Origin: JBLNDJ01 sp050261515
Lineage (GTDB): Bacteria > Acidobacteriota > Terriglobia > Bryobacterales > Bryobacteraceae
Direction of reading: 5' to 3'
DNA length: 64,000 bases
Assembly (NCBI GenBank): GCA_050261515.1
Contig: JBLNDJ010000007.1
Coordinates: 1 to 64,000 of the forward strand
Of this stretch, positions 18,010-25,541 are shown piece after piece (positions within the stretch are counted from its first letter, which is position 1; every line of letters starts with the position of its first letter). Both the position numbers and the translations under genes were made by a program. The notes beneath the pieces are model-generated. The model had not been told where the DNA came from. It worked only from the letters and a program-made list of their open reading frames with translations, and did not search any database.

Positions 18010-18621
18010 TCAGGAGCGCCATTCGATGCCGCGGGAGCGCAATTCGCGCTCAACTTGCGCGGCGGATTGGAACTGGACGGCGTCGATGCCCGCCTGGCGC
18101 GCGGCTTCGACGAACGGGGCCATGTCGTCGGTGAAGAAGCACTCTTCCGGGCGGCATCCGGCGCGCTCGATGGCGGCCTGGTAGATGCGTGGGTCCGGCT
18201 TCATGGCGCCGACTTCGTAGGAGAGGATGAGGTCGTGGAAGTGGCGGAGGATGGGATAGTCCCGTCGGAGGGAAGCGAAGTGTATGGCGTTGGTGTTCGA
18301 GAGCAGCAGCAAGCGGTAGCGGCGGCTCAGGCCTTCGAGCAATTCGTCCGGGACGAGCGTGTGGGGGAGGAAGATGCTGCTCCAAAGCTCGCAGAACCGG
18401 TCGTAGGCGAGCTTGAGGCCGAGCGCGTCGGAGAACTGGCGGACGAAGTCCTCGGGCGAGATGCGGCCTTCCTCGAACAGGCGCACGATACCGGTGGCGG
18501 CGATGCGCCGGGGAAGTTCCTCAGCCGGGAACGCGCAGTGGGGTAGAAGCGCGGCGTATCCGCGTTGGATGTCGAACGGGACAATAACTTTGCCGAGGTC
18601 GAAAATGACGGCTTTGATCAA
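18010..18621 (-). CDS. HAD-superfamily phosphatase, YihX-like
   Basis: 203 residues of HAD subfamily IA. Motif I is FDLGKVIVPFD (nucleophile Asp8, with Gly at the usual second Asp, as in YihX-type sugar phosphatases). LLLLSNTN is motif II, GAMKPDPRIY motif III and FFTDD motif IV. It is the last gene after three microcompartment pentamer genes and an aldolase on the same strand, 47 bases after the third pentamer gene. A role on a sugar phosphate of that pathway is possible but not shown. Confidence 0.83.
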   Translation of the reverse strand: MIKAVIFDLGKVIVPFDIQRGYAALLPHCAFPAEELPRRIAATGIVRLFEEGRISPEDFVRQFSDALGLKLAYDRFCELWSSIFLPHTLVPDELLEGLSRRYRLLLLSNTNAIHFASLRRDYPILRHFHDLILSYEVGAMKPDPRIYQAAIERAGCRPEECFFTDDMAPFVEAARQAGIDAVQFQSAAQVERELRSRGIEWRS

Positions 18622-18668
18622 ATCGGGTGTGCCCTCCTAAGACCAGTGTACGGAAGGGCAGGAAGGCG

Positions 18669-18947
18669 CTACAGTCCGGGCAGCAGATTCATTTCGTCGA
18701 TGATGCCGATGACCGCCATCTCGGTGGGGCTTTGCGGGCGGTTGACGGCGGTCATGGCGGAGAAACCTTCGGTGGCCAGGAGCACGCGGTCTCCGACTCC
18801 CGCATCCACCGAATCGACCGCGACCACGGCCGTGCCGCGGTCCTTGCCGTCGAGATCGAGCGGCTGCACGAGCAGCAGTTTGAGGCCCTCGTGGCTCGGG
18901 TGCTTGCGGGTCGCGACCACGTCTCCGATGACTTTCCCGATCAGCAC
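18669..18947 (-). CDS. BMC pentamer (EutN/CcmL family), copy 3
   Basis: 92-residue vertex protein of bacterial microcompartments. The family pattern is clear: MLIGKVIGDVVATRKHPSHEGLKLLLVQPLD at the N-terminus, then VAVDSVDAGVGDRVLLATEG and AVIGIIDEMNL at the end. EutN/CcmL proteins form pentamers that cap the shell vertices. It is the third of three paralogues in a row, with 3-base gaps. Confidence 0.93.
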   Translation of the reverse strand: MLIGKVIGDVVATRKHPSHEGLKLLLVQPLDLDGKDRGTAVVAVDSVDAGVGDRVLLATEGFSAMTAVNRPQSPTEMAVIGIIDEMNLLPGL

Positions 18948-18950
18948 GGC

Positions 18951-19223
18951 TCAGGTCCTTTTCAGGTGGACTTCATCGACGATGCCGACAATGGTCGCGT
19001 CGGTGACGACCTCGGCGGGCAGGAACGGGAAGCTCGCTTCCTTCGCACGCGCCCAGTAGATCAGCTCGCCGGCGCCCGCGCCGGTCCAGTCCGTGCAGAC
19101 GAGCTGCTTGCCGGTGGGCTCGCCTTCGGGCGTGACGGGCTGTACGATGAGCAGCCGCTGGCCGGTGAGGGTTTGGCTCTTCTGCGTGGCCCATGTGCGG
19201 CCGACGACGCGCCCCAGGTTCAT
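18951..19223 (-). CDS. BMC pentamer (EutN/CcmL family), copy 2
   Basis: 90 residues. The start MNLGRVVGRTWATQKSQTL and the end TIVGIVDEVHL match the family. The middle diverges: CTDWTGAGAGELIYWARAKEASF replaces the usual VAVDxVxAGxGExVL segment, so the pore or subunit contacts may differ from its neighbours. Three distinct pentamers are also found in Planctomycetes-Verrucomicrobia type (PVM) microcompartment loci. Confidence 0.92.
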   Translation of the reverse strand: MNLGRVVGRTWATQKSQTLTGQRLLIVQPVTPEGEPTGKQLVCTDWTGAGAGELIYWARAKEASFPFLPAEVVTDATIVGIVDEVHLKRT

Positions 19224-19226
19224 GGG

Positions 19227-19502
19227 TTACTTCTTCCCGTCCAGGCTGACCGTGTCCACGATGCCGATGATGGCGGTGTCCACGGGCTTGTCCTTGCAGC
19301 CTTCGGCCATGCGAGCCGAGCTTCCGGCCACGGCGAGCACGGTCTCGCGCACTCCGGCGCTTACGGTATCGACGGCGATCACGTAGCCGGATTCGTCCTT
19401 GCCGTCCGGCGTGACGGGCTTGAGCACGAGCAGCTTGGCGCCTTCGAGGCGCGGGTCTTTTCGTGTGGCGACCACCGTGCCCACTACGCGGGCCAGTATC
19501 AT
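19227..19502 (-). CDS. BMC pentamer (EutN/CcmL family), copy 1
   Basis: 91 residues with MILARVVGTVVATRKDPRLEGAKLLVLKPV, VIAVDTVSAGVRETVLAVAGSSAR and AIIGIVDTVSL, the standard EutN/CcmL arrangement including the SSAR segment. It starts 10 bases after the aldolase stop, so it is very probably in the same operon. Confidence 0.94.
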   Translation of the reverse strand: MILARVVGTVVATRKDPRLEGAKLLVLKPVTPDGKDESGYVIAVDTVSAGVRETVLAVAGSSARMAEGCKDKPVDTAIIGIVDTVSLDGKK

Positions 19503-19512
19503 GAGAGCCTTT

Positions 19513-20286
19513 CTACGCCAGTCCGCGCGCGCGAAGCGCCTGGTCCACCAGCGCCACCAGTTCGTCCCGCGTGACGGTGAACCGCTCTTCCTGTCCGATT
19601 TCTTCAGCGGCGAGCGGGCATCCCGGCCCGGCCGCTTTGGTCTTGACGCCGTAGCGCGTGCGCGATTCGAGCAGCTTGTCCACCTCGCCGCGCGGCAGCA
19701 CGTTGGCGCCGCCGAGCAGCTCGGCCACCAGCGAAATCCGCGCGAAGTGCTCGGTGGTTTCCATCCGGAAATACGCCTTGTAGACGTCCTCGCCGTAGCA
19801 GACCGCGCCGTGATTGCCCATAAGCAGCGCGTCGTACTTCGGAATCAGCGGCAGCATGGGGTCCGTAAGCTCGGGCGTGCCCGGCAGGCCGTAGCCGGCC
19901 AGCGGCACGCAGCCGAGGCCGATGACGACTTCGGGCAGCAGCGCGAGATTCAGCGAACGGCCGGCGGCGGCGTATCCGGTCGCGACCGGCGGGTGGGCGT
20001 GCAGCACGGACTTTATATCCGGCCGCAGGTTGTACACGGTGAGGTGCATTGCGATCTCGGAGGTGCGTTCCTTCGTGCCCGAGATTTTGTTGCCGTGCAT
20101 GTCGCAGACGATCAGGTCGTCCGGGTGCATCATTCCTTTGCAGACCCCGGTGGGTGTGCACAGGACGCGATTCTCGTCGAGGCGGATCGTGATATTGCCG
20201 TCGTTGGCGGCGATCCACCCCTTCTGCCAGACGATCTTGCCGATCTCGACAATATCCTGGCGGTATTCCCGCTCTGTTTTCACCAT
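19513..20286 (-). CDS. Class II aldolase, L-fuculose/rhamnulose-phosphate type, with C-terminal extension
   Basis: Zinc aldolase of 257 residues that would split a deoxyketose-1-phosphate into DHAP and lactaldehyde. The catalytic Glu77 is in TSEIAMH. Zn ligands are His96 and His98 (LHAHPP) and His159 (GNHG). ATG at 20286 is chosen over a longer frame. Class II aldolases are usually about 215 residues. The extra tail here has a Gly/Pro-containing linker (about 213-234) and a short amphipathic helix (TVTRDELVALVDQALRARGL), like the encapsulation peptides of microcompartment cargo. Three BMC pentamer genes follow directly. Confidence 0.9.
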   Translation of the reverse strand: MVKTEREYRQDIVEIGKIVWQKGWIAANDGNITIRLDENRVLCTPTGVCKGMMHPDDLIVCDMHGNKISGTKERTSEIAMHLTVYNLRPDIKSVLHAHPPVATGYAAAGRSLNLALLPEVVIGLGCVPLAGYGLPGTPELTDPMLPLIPKYDALLMGNHGAVCYGEDVYKAYFRMETTEHFARISLVAELLGGANVLPRGEVDKLLESRTRYGVKTKAAGPGCPLAAEEIGQEERFTVTRDELVALVDQALRARGLA

Positions 20287-20397
20287 CAAGACTGTAGATT
20301 GTATCAAGGCGGCGGTACTTGGCGCTTTGTAGGTGAGCAAATGCCTGGCGTCGCGGAACAGACGCCCTCGCCCGCGCCGGACCCCCGGCCCGGCCGA

Positions 20398-21093
20398 TCA
20401 GGGCGACGCCACGAACCGGTATCCGACCCCGCGCACCGTGAGCAAGTGCCTGGGGCGCGTGGGGTCGTCCTCAATATACCGGCGCAGGCGCACCACGAAG
20501 TTGTCGATGGCGCGGGTGTCGGTGTCCTCGTGCAGTCCCCAGACGTCTTCGAGCAACTGCTTGCGGGAAACGGGCTTGCCGTCGTGGCCGATCAGGTAGC
20601 GGAGGACGTTCGCCTCCATCAGCGTCAGCGGAAACACCTTGTCGCGGACGCGCAGTTCGAGCAGGTCGAAATCGACCGATTTGCCGTTGAAGGCGAAGCG
20701 GTCCTTCGACTCGGCGCGGAGCCACTCGCGGCGGCGGAGCAAGCCGCGGATCCGTGCGATCAGGATCGCCAGCTCGAACGGCTTGGTGAGGTAGTCGTCG
20801 GCGCCGGCGGCGAATCCGCGGAGCACGTCGTCGGGGTGGCTGCGTGCGGTCAGGATGAGGGTCGGGACGAACTGCCCGGCGTGGCGCATCTGAGAGACCA
20901 CGGCGAATCCATCCATGCCCGGCAGCATGATGTCGAGCACGACAACGTCGAAGGCGGGCGGGCGGCCTTTCAGGAGATCGAGCGCCGCTTCGCCGGTTTC
21001 GGCGACTTCCACGCCATAGCCCTCGGCTTCGAGGTTGAAGCGCACGCCGTCGGCCAGGTGCTGCTCGTCTTCAACCACCAAGACGCGGCTCAT
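20398..21093 (-). CDS. OmpR/PhoB-family response regulator
   Basis: 231 residues: a receiver domain with the acidic pocket VVEDE, phosphoacceptor Asp54 (VVLDIMLPGMDG), TARS and KPF, then a winged-helix Trans_reg_C domain (TLMEANVLRYLIGHDGKPVSRKQLL, DNFVVRLRRYIEDDP and a GVGYRFV end). It overlaps the stop-start region with the kinase gene as ATGA, which marks the pair as one system. Targets are unknown; the aldolase/BMC operon lies just downstream on the same strand. Confidence 0.95.
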   Translation of the reverse strand: MSRVLVVEDEQHLADGVRFNLEAEGYGVEVAETGEAALDLLKGRPPAFDVVVLDIMLPGMDGFAVVSQMRHAGQFVPTLILTARSHPDDVLRGFAAGADDYLTKPFELAILIARIRGLLRRREWLRAESKDRFAFNGKSVDFDLLELRVRDKVFPLTLMEANVLRYLIGHDGKPVSRKQLLEDVWGLHEDTDTRAIDNFVVRLRRYIEDDPTRPRHLLTVRGVGYRFVASP

Positions 21094-21983
21094 GACGCAA
21101 TCGGAAGCTGCAGGACGAACGTGCTGCCGCACCCCGGCCCCTCGCTTTCCGCCCAGGCGCGGCCGCCATGGCGCTTGGCGACGGAGCGCACAATGTAGAG
21201 GCCGAGACCCGTGCCTTTCACGCGCGCGGCGAGCGGTCCGGGCACGCGGTGGAAGCGCCGGAAGATGCGCTTCAGCTCGGATTTCGGGATTCCCACGCCC
21301 TCGTCTTTCACCCGGACCGCTACGAAACTTCGGTCGACTTGGGCGGTCTCGACGGTCACGTTCACTTTGCTCCCGGAGTATTTCACGGCGTTGTCGATCA
21401 GATTCGATACGGCCGCGCTCACTTCGTCGGAGTCGGCCAGAACCACGACCGGCGGCCCGGGCTCGTATTTCAGCGACTCGGCCGAGGCGTGGTAAAGCGC
21501 ACGCGCGCGATCCATACAGCCGCCGACGAGAGCGCCGAGGTCAGTGCGCGCGAGATTCAGCTTGCGGCGCGAGGCGCCCACGCGTCCGGTGCGCAGCACC
21601 TGTTCGATGGTCCCGAGCAGGCGCTCGCTGTCGGCGAGCATGACTCCATAGAACTCCTTGCGCTTGGCCTCGTCGAGCGGGCGGGTTTGCAGGGTTTCGA
21701 GAAAGAGGCGAATCGAGGCGACGGGCGTTTTCAGCTCGTGCGTGACGGCGTTGATGAAGGCGTCGTGCTGCGCATTGCGCCGGACCTCGCGCACCAGGAA
21801 GATCGTGTTGACGACGATGCCGGCGATGATCAGCGCGAGCAGCAGAATGCCGAGGAAGAGCAGAATGCCGGTGCGCCAGTCGAGCAGCACCCAGCCGACA
21901 TAGAGAACGAGAATGACGGAGATCAGCCCAGCGCCGAGCGCGATAAAAAACGCGATCGACTTCTCCCGCCCAGCAACCACCAT
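21090..21983 (-). CDS. Sensor histidine kinase
   Basis: 297 residues. Two adjacent membrane helices (about 10-35 and 38-62) with almost no periplasmic loop are followed by the HisKA domain with His82 (THELKTP) and an ATPase domain (N-box NLIDNAVKY, G1 DEGVGIP, G2 GTGLGLYIV). With no sizeable extracytoplasmic sensor it may sense the membrane or work with a partner protein. It is translationally coupled to the response regulator downstream (ATGA). Confidence 0.93.
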   Translation of the reverse strand: MVVAGREKSIAFFIALGAGLISVILVLYVGWVLLDWRTGILLFLGILLLALIIAGIVVNTIFLVREVRRNAQHDAFINAVTHELKTPVASIRLFLETLQTRPLDEAKRKEFYGVMLADSERLLGTIEQVLRTGRVGASRRKLNLARTDLGALVGGCMDRARALYHASAESLKYEPGPPVVVLADSDEVSAAVSNLIDNAVKYSGSKVNVTVETAQVDRSFVAVRVKDEGVGIPKSELKRIFRRFHRVPGPLAARVKGTGLGLYIVRSVAKRHGGRAWAESEGPGCGSTFVLQLPIAS

Positions 21984-22013
21984 GCTTACAGATTAGCCGG
22001 TGGTGTGCCCGCT

Positions 22014-22100
22014 GTGGGGCAGCCTCTCAGGCTGCGGCGGACCCTCGGCCGCCTTGCCCGGGCGGCTCAGAGGCCGCCGCAGGCCGGGGGCCCGCCCCAC
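22014..22100. repeat. Dispersed GC-rich repeat, inverted pair
   Basis: Two related 27-base arms face each other: GTGGGGCAGCCTCTCAGGCT... (22014-22040) and the reverse complement of 22074-22100 (GTGGGGCGGGCCCCCGGCCT...), with about 33 bases between. Both arms end in GCGGCGG. Related sequence occurs at 51179-51228 and 63885-63936, so this is a REP-like intergenic family. The rest of the gap to 22340 shows only a small palindrome, GGCACA-ATA-TGTGCC, at 22260-22274. Confidence 0.65.
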
Positions 22101-22340
22101 GTCAGCCATTCAGGCCGAGATCAGGCAGCACGTCCCAGGCTGGGCGCGCTCGCGAGGGTGCGGGCGACTCACCGTAGGCGTTTTTGAATTCCTGTGGGAA
22201 CGCGCGGGCGAGCGCGCGGCACAAACCGGCTCACAGCGCGTCTCACCGTTCCGCCTCACGGCACAATATGTGCCAAACAATACACATACTGAAGGGGATC
22301 GGAAGTCAATGGGCCTGGCGCCGTGTTCTAGATCCCGGGC

Positions 22341-22564
22341 TCACGCTCGTATGAACGTTTCCGGGTCGATTCCGGCTTGCTTCAGAATTGCGCGCAACGT
22401 TCCTTCGGGCATTTCGCCGGGGTGGTTCGGCAGGGTTGTGTAGCGATTCGCGGCCGGGCTGTACCAGATCTCATGGCTACCGGCCGCCTGGCGGTCAAAC
22501 CGGAACCCGCAGACCTCAACTTTCGCGCGATGTCGCGGTAGCGGAATCCGGAAAGCCGGCCCAT
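22341..22564 (-). pseudogene. hicA: hicA toxin, frameshifted
   Basis: Frame 1 from ATG at 22564 reads MGRLSGFRYRDIARKLRSAG. After codon 20 (near 22505) the HicA sequence continues only in another frame as F-RFDRQAAGSHEIWYS, then NRYTTLPNHPGEMPEGTLRA and QAGIDPETFIRA, with a stop at 22343-22341. Restoring one base gives a complete toxin of 74 residues with the catalytic His in GSHEIW. The upstream hicB is intact. A sequencing error cannot be excluded. Confidence 0.8.
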
Positions 22565-22569
22565 CCTAT

Positions 22570-22800
22570 CTAGGCAGCCACCACGATCGCGTAGTCGCGG
22601 CGCTGGGAAGCCGGCGCTAGGGGCGGTTCGCCTTCGCGTTCACGGCGGGCTTCGATGATCTTGCGGGCGACGTCGCGCGCTATGTCGAGCGCTTCCGCGA
22701 CGGTTCGACCCTGCGCCACCAACCCCGGAAGCTCGTCCGAGGTCGCAAGGTAGACGCCTTCCGGGAGTTGCTCGATCTGAATATGGACAACCAACTCCAT
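22570..22800 (-). CDS. hicB: HicB-family antitoxin
   Basis: 76 residues: a partial RNase-H-like HicB fold (VHIQIEQLPEGVYLATSDELPGLVAQG) followed by TVAEALDIARDVARKIIEARRERE. It is a short HicB with no obvious C-terminal DNA-binding helix-turn-helix. ATG at 22800 is preferred, with AGGA nearby; a GTG lies 18 bases upstream. The broken hicA follows after 5 bases, so the antitoxin here precedes the toxin. Confidence 0.85.
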   Translation of the reverse strand: MELVVHIQIEQLPEGVYLATSDELPGLVAQGRTVAEALDIARDVARKIIEARREREGEPPLAPASQRRDYAIVVAA

Positions 22801-22823
22801 ACGCTGTGATCCTATCACGATGG

Positions 22824-22976
22824 CTATCTGGCTTCACCGCTTTCGACCGCGGCGATGTGCTTTAGCGATTCAAGCCCAGAGCGGATAGAGCGCCAGTTTT
22901 GCGCGACGCGCCGGAAAGGGGTGTGACATTGGCTTTCGCGGAGCAATCGATCTACACGTTCATGGATCTCGACCAC
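22824..22976 (-). CDS. Possible small ORF between paiB and hicB
   Basis: An open frame of about 50 codons from GTG at 22976 that reads as a plausible helical peptide (EIHERVDRLLRESQ, ESLKHIAAVESGEAR). There is no family match that I know and no good ribosome site. It lies in the roughly 200-base gap upstream of hicB and could be a remnant of a longer gene. Confidence 0.25.
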   Translation of the reverse strand: MVEIHERVDRLLRESQCHTPFRRVAQNWRSIRSGLESLKHIAAVESGEAR

Positions 22977-22998
22977 CCGCGCTCGGGCCCGGTCCGGC

Positions 22999-23634
22999 TC
23001 ACTCAGGCCGAACGGGCCCGCGAGCGGGTGCGGGGGTCGATATCCGCAGGTAGTGCTCTTCCGTGATCTGGTAGAGCGAACGCTCGGGTGGCGCCGCCCG
23101 CAGATTGCGCAGAATGCCCTGGCGATCCGCCTCGCTGCGCTCCTGGCCGAGCTTGAACTTGCCCTCGAGCCGCTCGATCTCCATCGTGAAGCCGGCGATG
23201 CCCGCCATCATGCCGTCCACGTATGGGGAGGGCTCGGCAGTGAAGCCGAGCCGGGCCAGCAGGTCGCGCAGCGCGCTCTGGCCGGTGACCGCGCGGAGCG
23301 TGCCGCTGGCGTGGACCGCGGCGAAGTTCCAGGTCGGCACGGCTTCGGCGGCGGCGTACCAGCCGGGCGAAATGTAGGAATGCGGGCCGCGGAACACGGC
23401 CACCGCGCCGGTTCGGCCGTCGAACGCCTCGCGCTGCGGGTTCCGGCTCGAAACGTGGCCGTAGAGCGTGCCGTAGCGGCCGGCGTTCCGGTCGAGCGCG
23501 ACCGGAATATGCGTGATGCGGATTCCGGGCGCGGCGGTGACGAGTTCGACGAACGGGAACTCGGCCATGAAATCGTGAAGGACGTTGCGGTCTTCGACCC
23601 GGTGCGCCGGCGGAATATACAAGGATTTCTGCAC
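22999..23634 (-). CDS. PaiB-family FMN-binding regulator
   Basis: 211 residues matching PaiB-like proteins, which have an FMN-binding split-barrel fold and were described as negative regulators of sporulation and protease genes in Bacillus. Typical stretches are SLYIPPAHRVEDRNVLHDFMAEFPF at the N-terminus, TLYGHVSSRNPQ, VFRGPHSYISPGWY, VPTWNFAAVHASG and GIAGFTMEIERLEGKFKLGQER. Start GTG at 23634 fits the family N-terminus and lies 17 bases after the ICMT-like stop, suggesting an operon. The role here is unknown. Confidence 0.85.
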   Translation of the reverse strand: MQKSLYIPPAHRVEDRNVLHDFMAEFPFVELVTAAPGIRITHIPVALDRNAGRYGTLYGHVSSRNPQREAFDGRTGAVAVFRGPHSYISPGWYAAAEAVPTWNFAAVHASGTLRAVTGQSALRDLLARLGFTAEPSPYVDGMMAGIAGFTMEIERLEGKFKLGQERSEADRQGILRNLRAAPPERSLYQITEEHYLRISTPAPARGPVRPE

Positions 23635-23651
23635 GACCGCCAGTGTAGCGG

Positions 23652-24314
23652 CTACCAGATCCCCGGCGCGAGCCGGTAGCGCGTGCACGCGGCGTACTCT
23701 TCGTATCCGGCGAGTTCGCGGCGCAGCGTGCGGTCTTCGAGCGCGGTGCGCACAACCAAAAGCCCGATGAGCAGGCCCGTTATAGCGAGGGCCCAGAGCG
23801 ATCCCCAGACCAACGGCGTCGCCACGTACATCAGGATCGCGCCCGTATACATCGGATGGCGCACGGCGCGGTACGGGCCCGAGGTGACGACCGAGTGGCC
23901 GCGGTCGGACTGTATCCGGACCGTGGTCTCGGCGTGCCGGTTGACCGCCAGCGTCCACGCGATCAGGGCGACCGCCGGAACGAACAGCGCCGCGCCGGCG
24001 TACACGGCTCCGAACGGCATCGAAGACCAGCGGAAGCGCGCGGCGTCGAGCCCCGCGACCAGCGGCTGAATCATCACCAGCCCGAGCAGGACGGGCATGA
24101 TCGCTTTGTCGAAAGGCTTGGTGTCCTCGCGGCGCCACTTCTCGCGCTCTTTCATGAGCGGCGCGTTGTAGCGCCGCACCGCCAGGCCGACAGCCGCCAT
24201 CATCGCCAAATAGAGCGCGACCGAGATCCAGCCGCGAGTCCAGTCCGCGCGTCCGGCGCCGGCGAACAGCAGCAGAATCCAGAACACGGGGGCAGCGGCG
24301 GCGCGCATATGCAT
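23652..24314 (-). CDS. Isoprenylcysteine carboxyl-methyltransferase-like membrane protein
   Basis: 220 residues with about five membrane helices. The C-terminal ICMT/PEMT motif is present: SGPYRAVRHPMYTGAILM for the SAM-binding RHPxY segment, then LEDRTLRRELAGYEEYAACTRYRL. Bacterial members are membrane methyltransferases of uncertain substrate, often lipids or small molecules. Starts at 24314 or 24308 (MHMR) are both possible. It is probably co-transcribed with paiB. Confidence 0.82.
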   Translation of the reverse strand: MHMRAAAAPVFWILLLFAGAGRADWTRGWISVALYLAMMAAVGLAVRRYNAPLMKEREKWRREDTKPFDKAIMPVLLGLVMIQPLVAGLDAARFRWSSMPFGAVYAGAALFVPAVALIAWTLAVNRHAETTVRIQSDRGHSVVTSGPYRAVRHPMYTGAILMYVATPLVWGSLWALAITGLLIGLLVVRTALEDRTLRRELAGYEEYAACTRYRLAPGIW

Positions 24315-24353
24315 CTTCGAGTATGGATGTAGAATGGACCGGAGCTCAAGGCT

Positions 24354-25535
24354 ATGATCACTCGCAGAGATGCGGCGAAGGCCGCGGCCGCCGTTACCGC
24401 GTTGTCCTATTCGAGAATTCTGGGCGCAAACGACCGCATCGGTCTCGGCGTCATCGGCACGGGCGGGCGCGGCACCTACGTCATGACGCTGTTCCAGAAG
24501 AATGCCGAGGTCGAGGTGCGCGCGCTCTGTGATGTGTACGCCGCCCGCATCGACAATGCGCAGAAGCAGGCGCCCGGCGCCAAAGGCTTTGCCGATCATC
24601 GCCGGCTGCTGGAACTGAAGGAAGTGGATGCGGTGCTGATCGGCTCGCCCGACCACTGGCACAGGGACCACGCGGTCGATGCGATGGAGGCGGGCAAGGA
24701 CGTCTACGTCGAAAAGCCCATGTGCCGCACGCGCGACGAAGCGCCCGAGATGGTCAAGGCCGCGCGCGTCAACGGCCGCATCTGCCAGGTGGGTTTGCAG
24801 CAGCGCTCGGGCGAGATCTACATCGAGCCGCGGGATAAGTTCGTGCGGTCGGGAGCGCTCGGCACCATCGCGCACATCGATGCCGTGTGGCACTCCGGGC
24901 CTCCGGAACGGCTGCCGCAGGAGCCCGCCAAAAAGCCGTCGAACCTCGACTGGGTGCGCTTCCTCGGCCGCGTGAAGTATCGTGACTGGTCGCCGGCCCA
25001 GTATCTGGACTTCCGCGCCTTCCTCGATTTCAACGGGGGCAAGATGACCGACTTCGGCCACCACTGGATGGACGTCGTCCACATGTACATGGGCGAGCGC
25101 GCGCCGCGTTCGGCGGTCTTCGCCGGCGGGATTTACTACGACCGGCACGACGGCCGCACCGCGCCCGACACCTGCAACGCGCTGTTCGAATACGACGGCT
25201 TCAGCGTGCTGTTCCAGTCGAACGCGTACGGGACGGGCAGCGATTACGGCATCACGTTTTACGGCGACAAAGGCAAGCTGTTCGTGAACCGCAACCGGTA
25301 CGTATTCACGCCGGCGGGGGAGAACGCGGCGCCGGTCGAGCGCAGGATTCCGGGCGACATTACCGCGGACCACGTCCGCAATTTCCTCGACTGCTGCAAG
25401 TCGCGCAATCTGCCGAATGCGGACGTGGCGGTGGCGAGCATCTCGATTCTGGCTCCGCTGCTTGCCGTGCAGTCCTACGAAGAGAAGCGGCGGCTGAAGT
25501 TCGATCCGGACCGGCTGGAAGTTCTGCCGCTGTAG
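24354..25535 (+). CDS. Gfo/Idh/MocA oxidoreductase, Tat-type (1)
   Basis: 393 residues. A twin-arginine-like leader (MITRRDAAKAAAAVTAL) is followed by a Rossmann domain (LGVIGTGGRGTYV), the VEKPM catalytic Lys motif and a Gfo/Idh C-terminal domain (GGKMTDFGHHWMDVVHMYMG with catalytic-region His residues). Such exported dehydrogenases are abundant in Acidobacteria and Planctomycetes and probably act on sugars or cyclitols in the periplasm. It is one of three in the window. Confidence 0.88.
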   Translation: MITRRDAAKAAAAVTALSYSRILGANDRIGLGVIGTGGRGTYVMTLFQKNAEVEVRALCDVYAARIDNAQKQAPGAKGFADHRRLLELKEVDAVLIGSPDHWHRDHAVDAMEAGKDVYVEKPMCRTRDEAPEMVKAARVNGRICQVGLQQRSGEIYIEPRDKFVRSGALGTIAHIDAVWHSGPPERLPQEPAKKPSNLDWVRFLGRVKYRDWSPAQYLDFRAFLDFNGGKMTDFGHHWMDVVHMYMGERAPRSAVFAGGIYYDRHDGRTAPDTCNALFEYDGFSVLFQSNAYGTGSDYGITFYGDKGKLFVNRNRYVFTPAGENAAPVERRIPGDITADHVRNFLDCCKSRNLPNADVAVASISILAPLLAVQSYEEKRRLKFDPDRLEVLPL

Positions 25536-25541
25536 CGCGGC

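Noticed and set aside
18010..18621. HAD gene as inactive because the second Asp of motif I is Gly
   Set aside because: DLGxV is normal in YihX-type HAD phosphatases, so activity is still expected.
22014..22100. Possible CRISPR or tRNA-like structure
   Set aside because: Only two facing arms and no regular spacers, and no cloverleaf or anticodon arm. It fits a REP-like inverted repeat instead.
22924..23067. Plus-strand frame beginning near the paiB end (GTG at 22924)
   Set aside because: Overlaps the end of paiB and has no family signal. The minus-strand frame at 22824-22976 is a slightly better candidate and was kept at low confidence.
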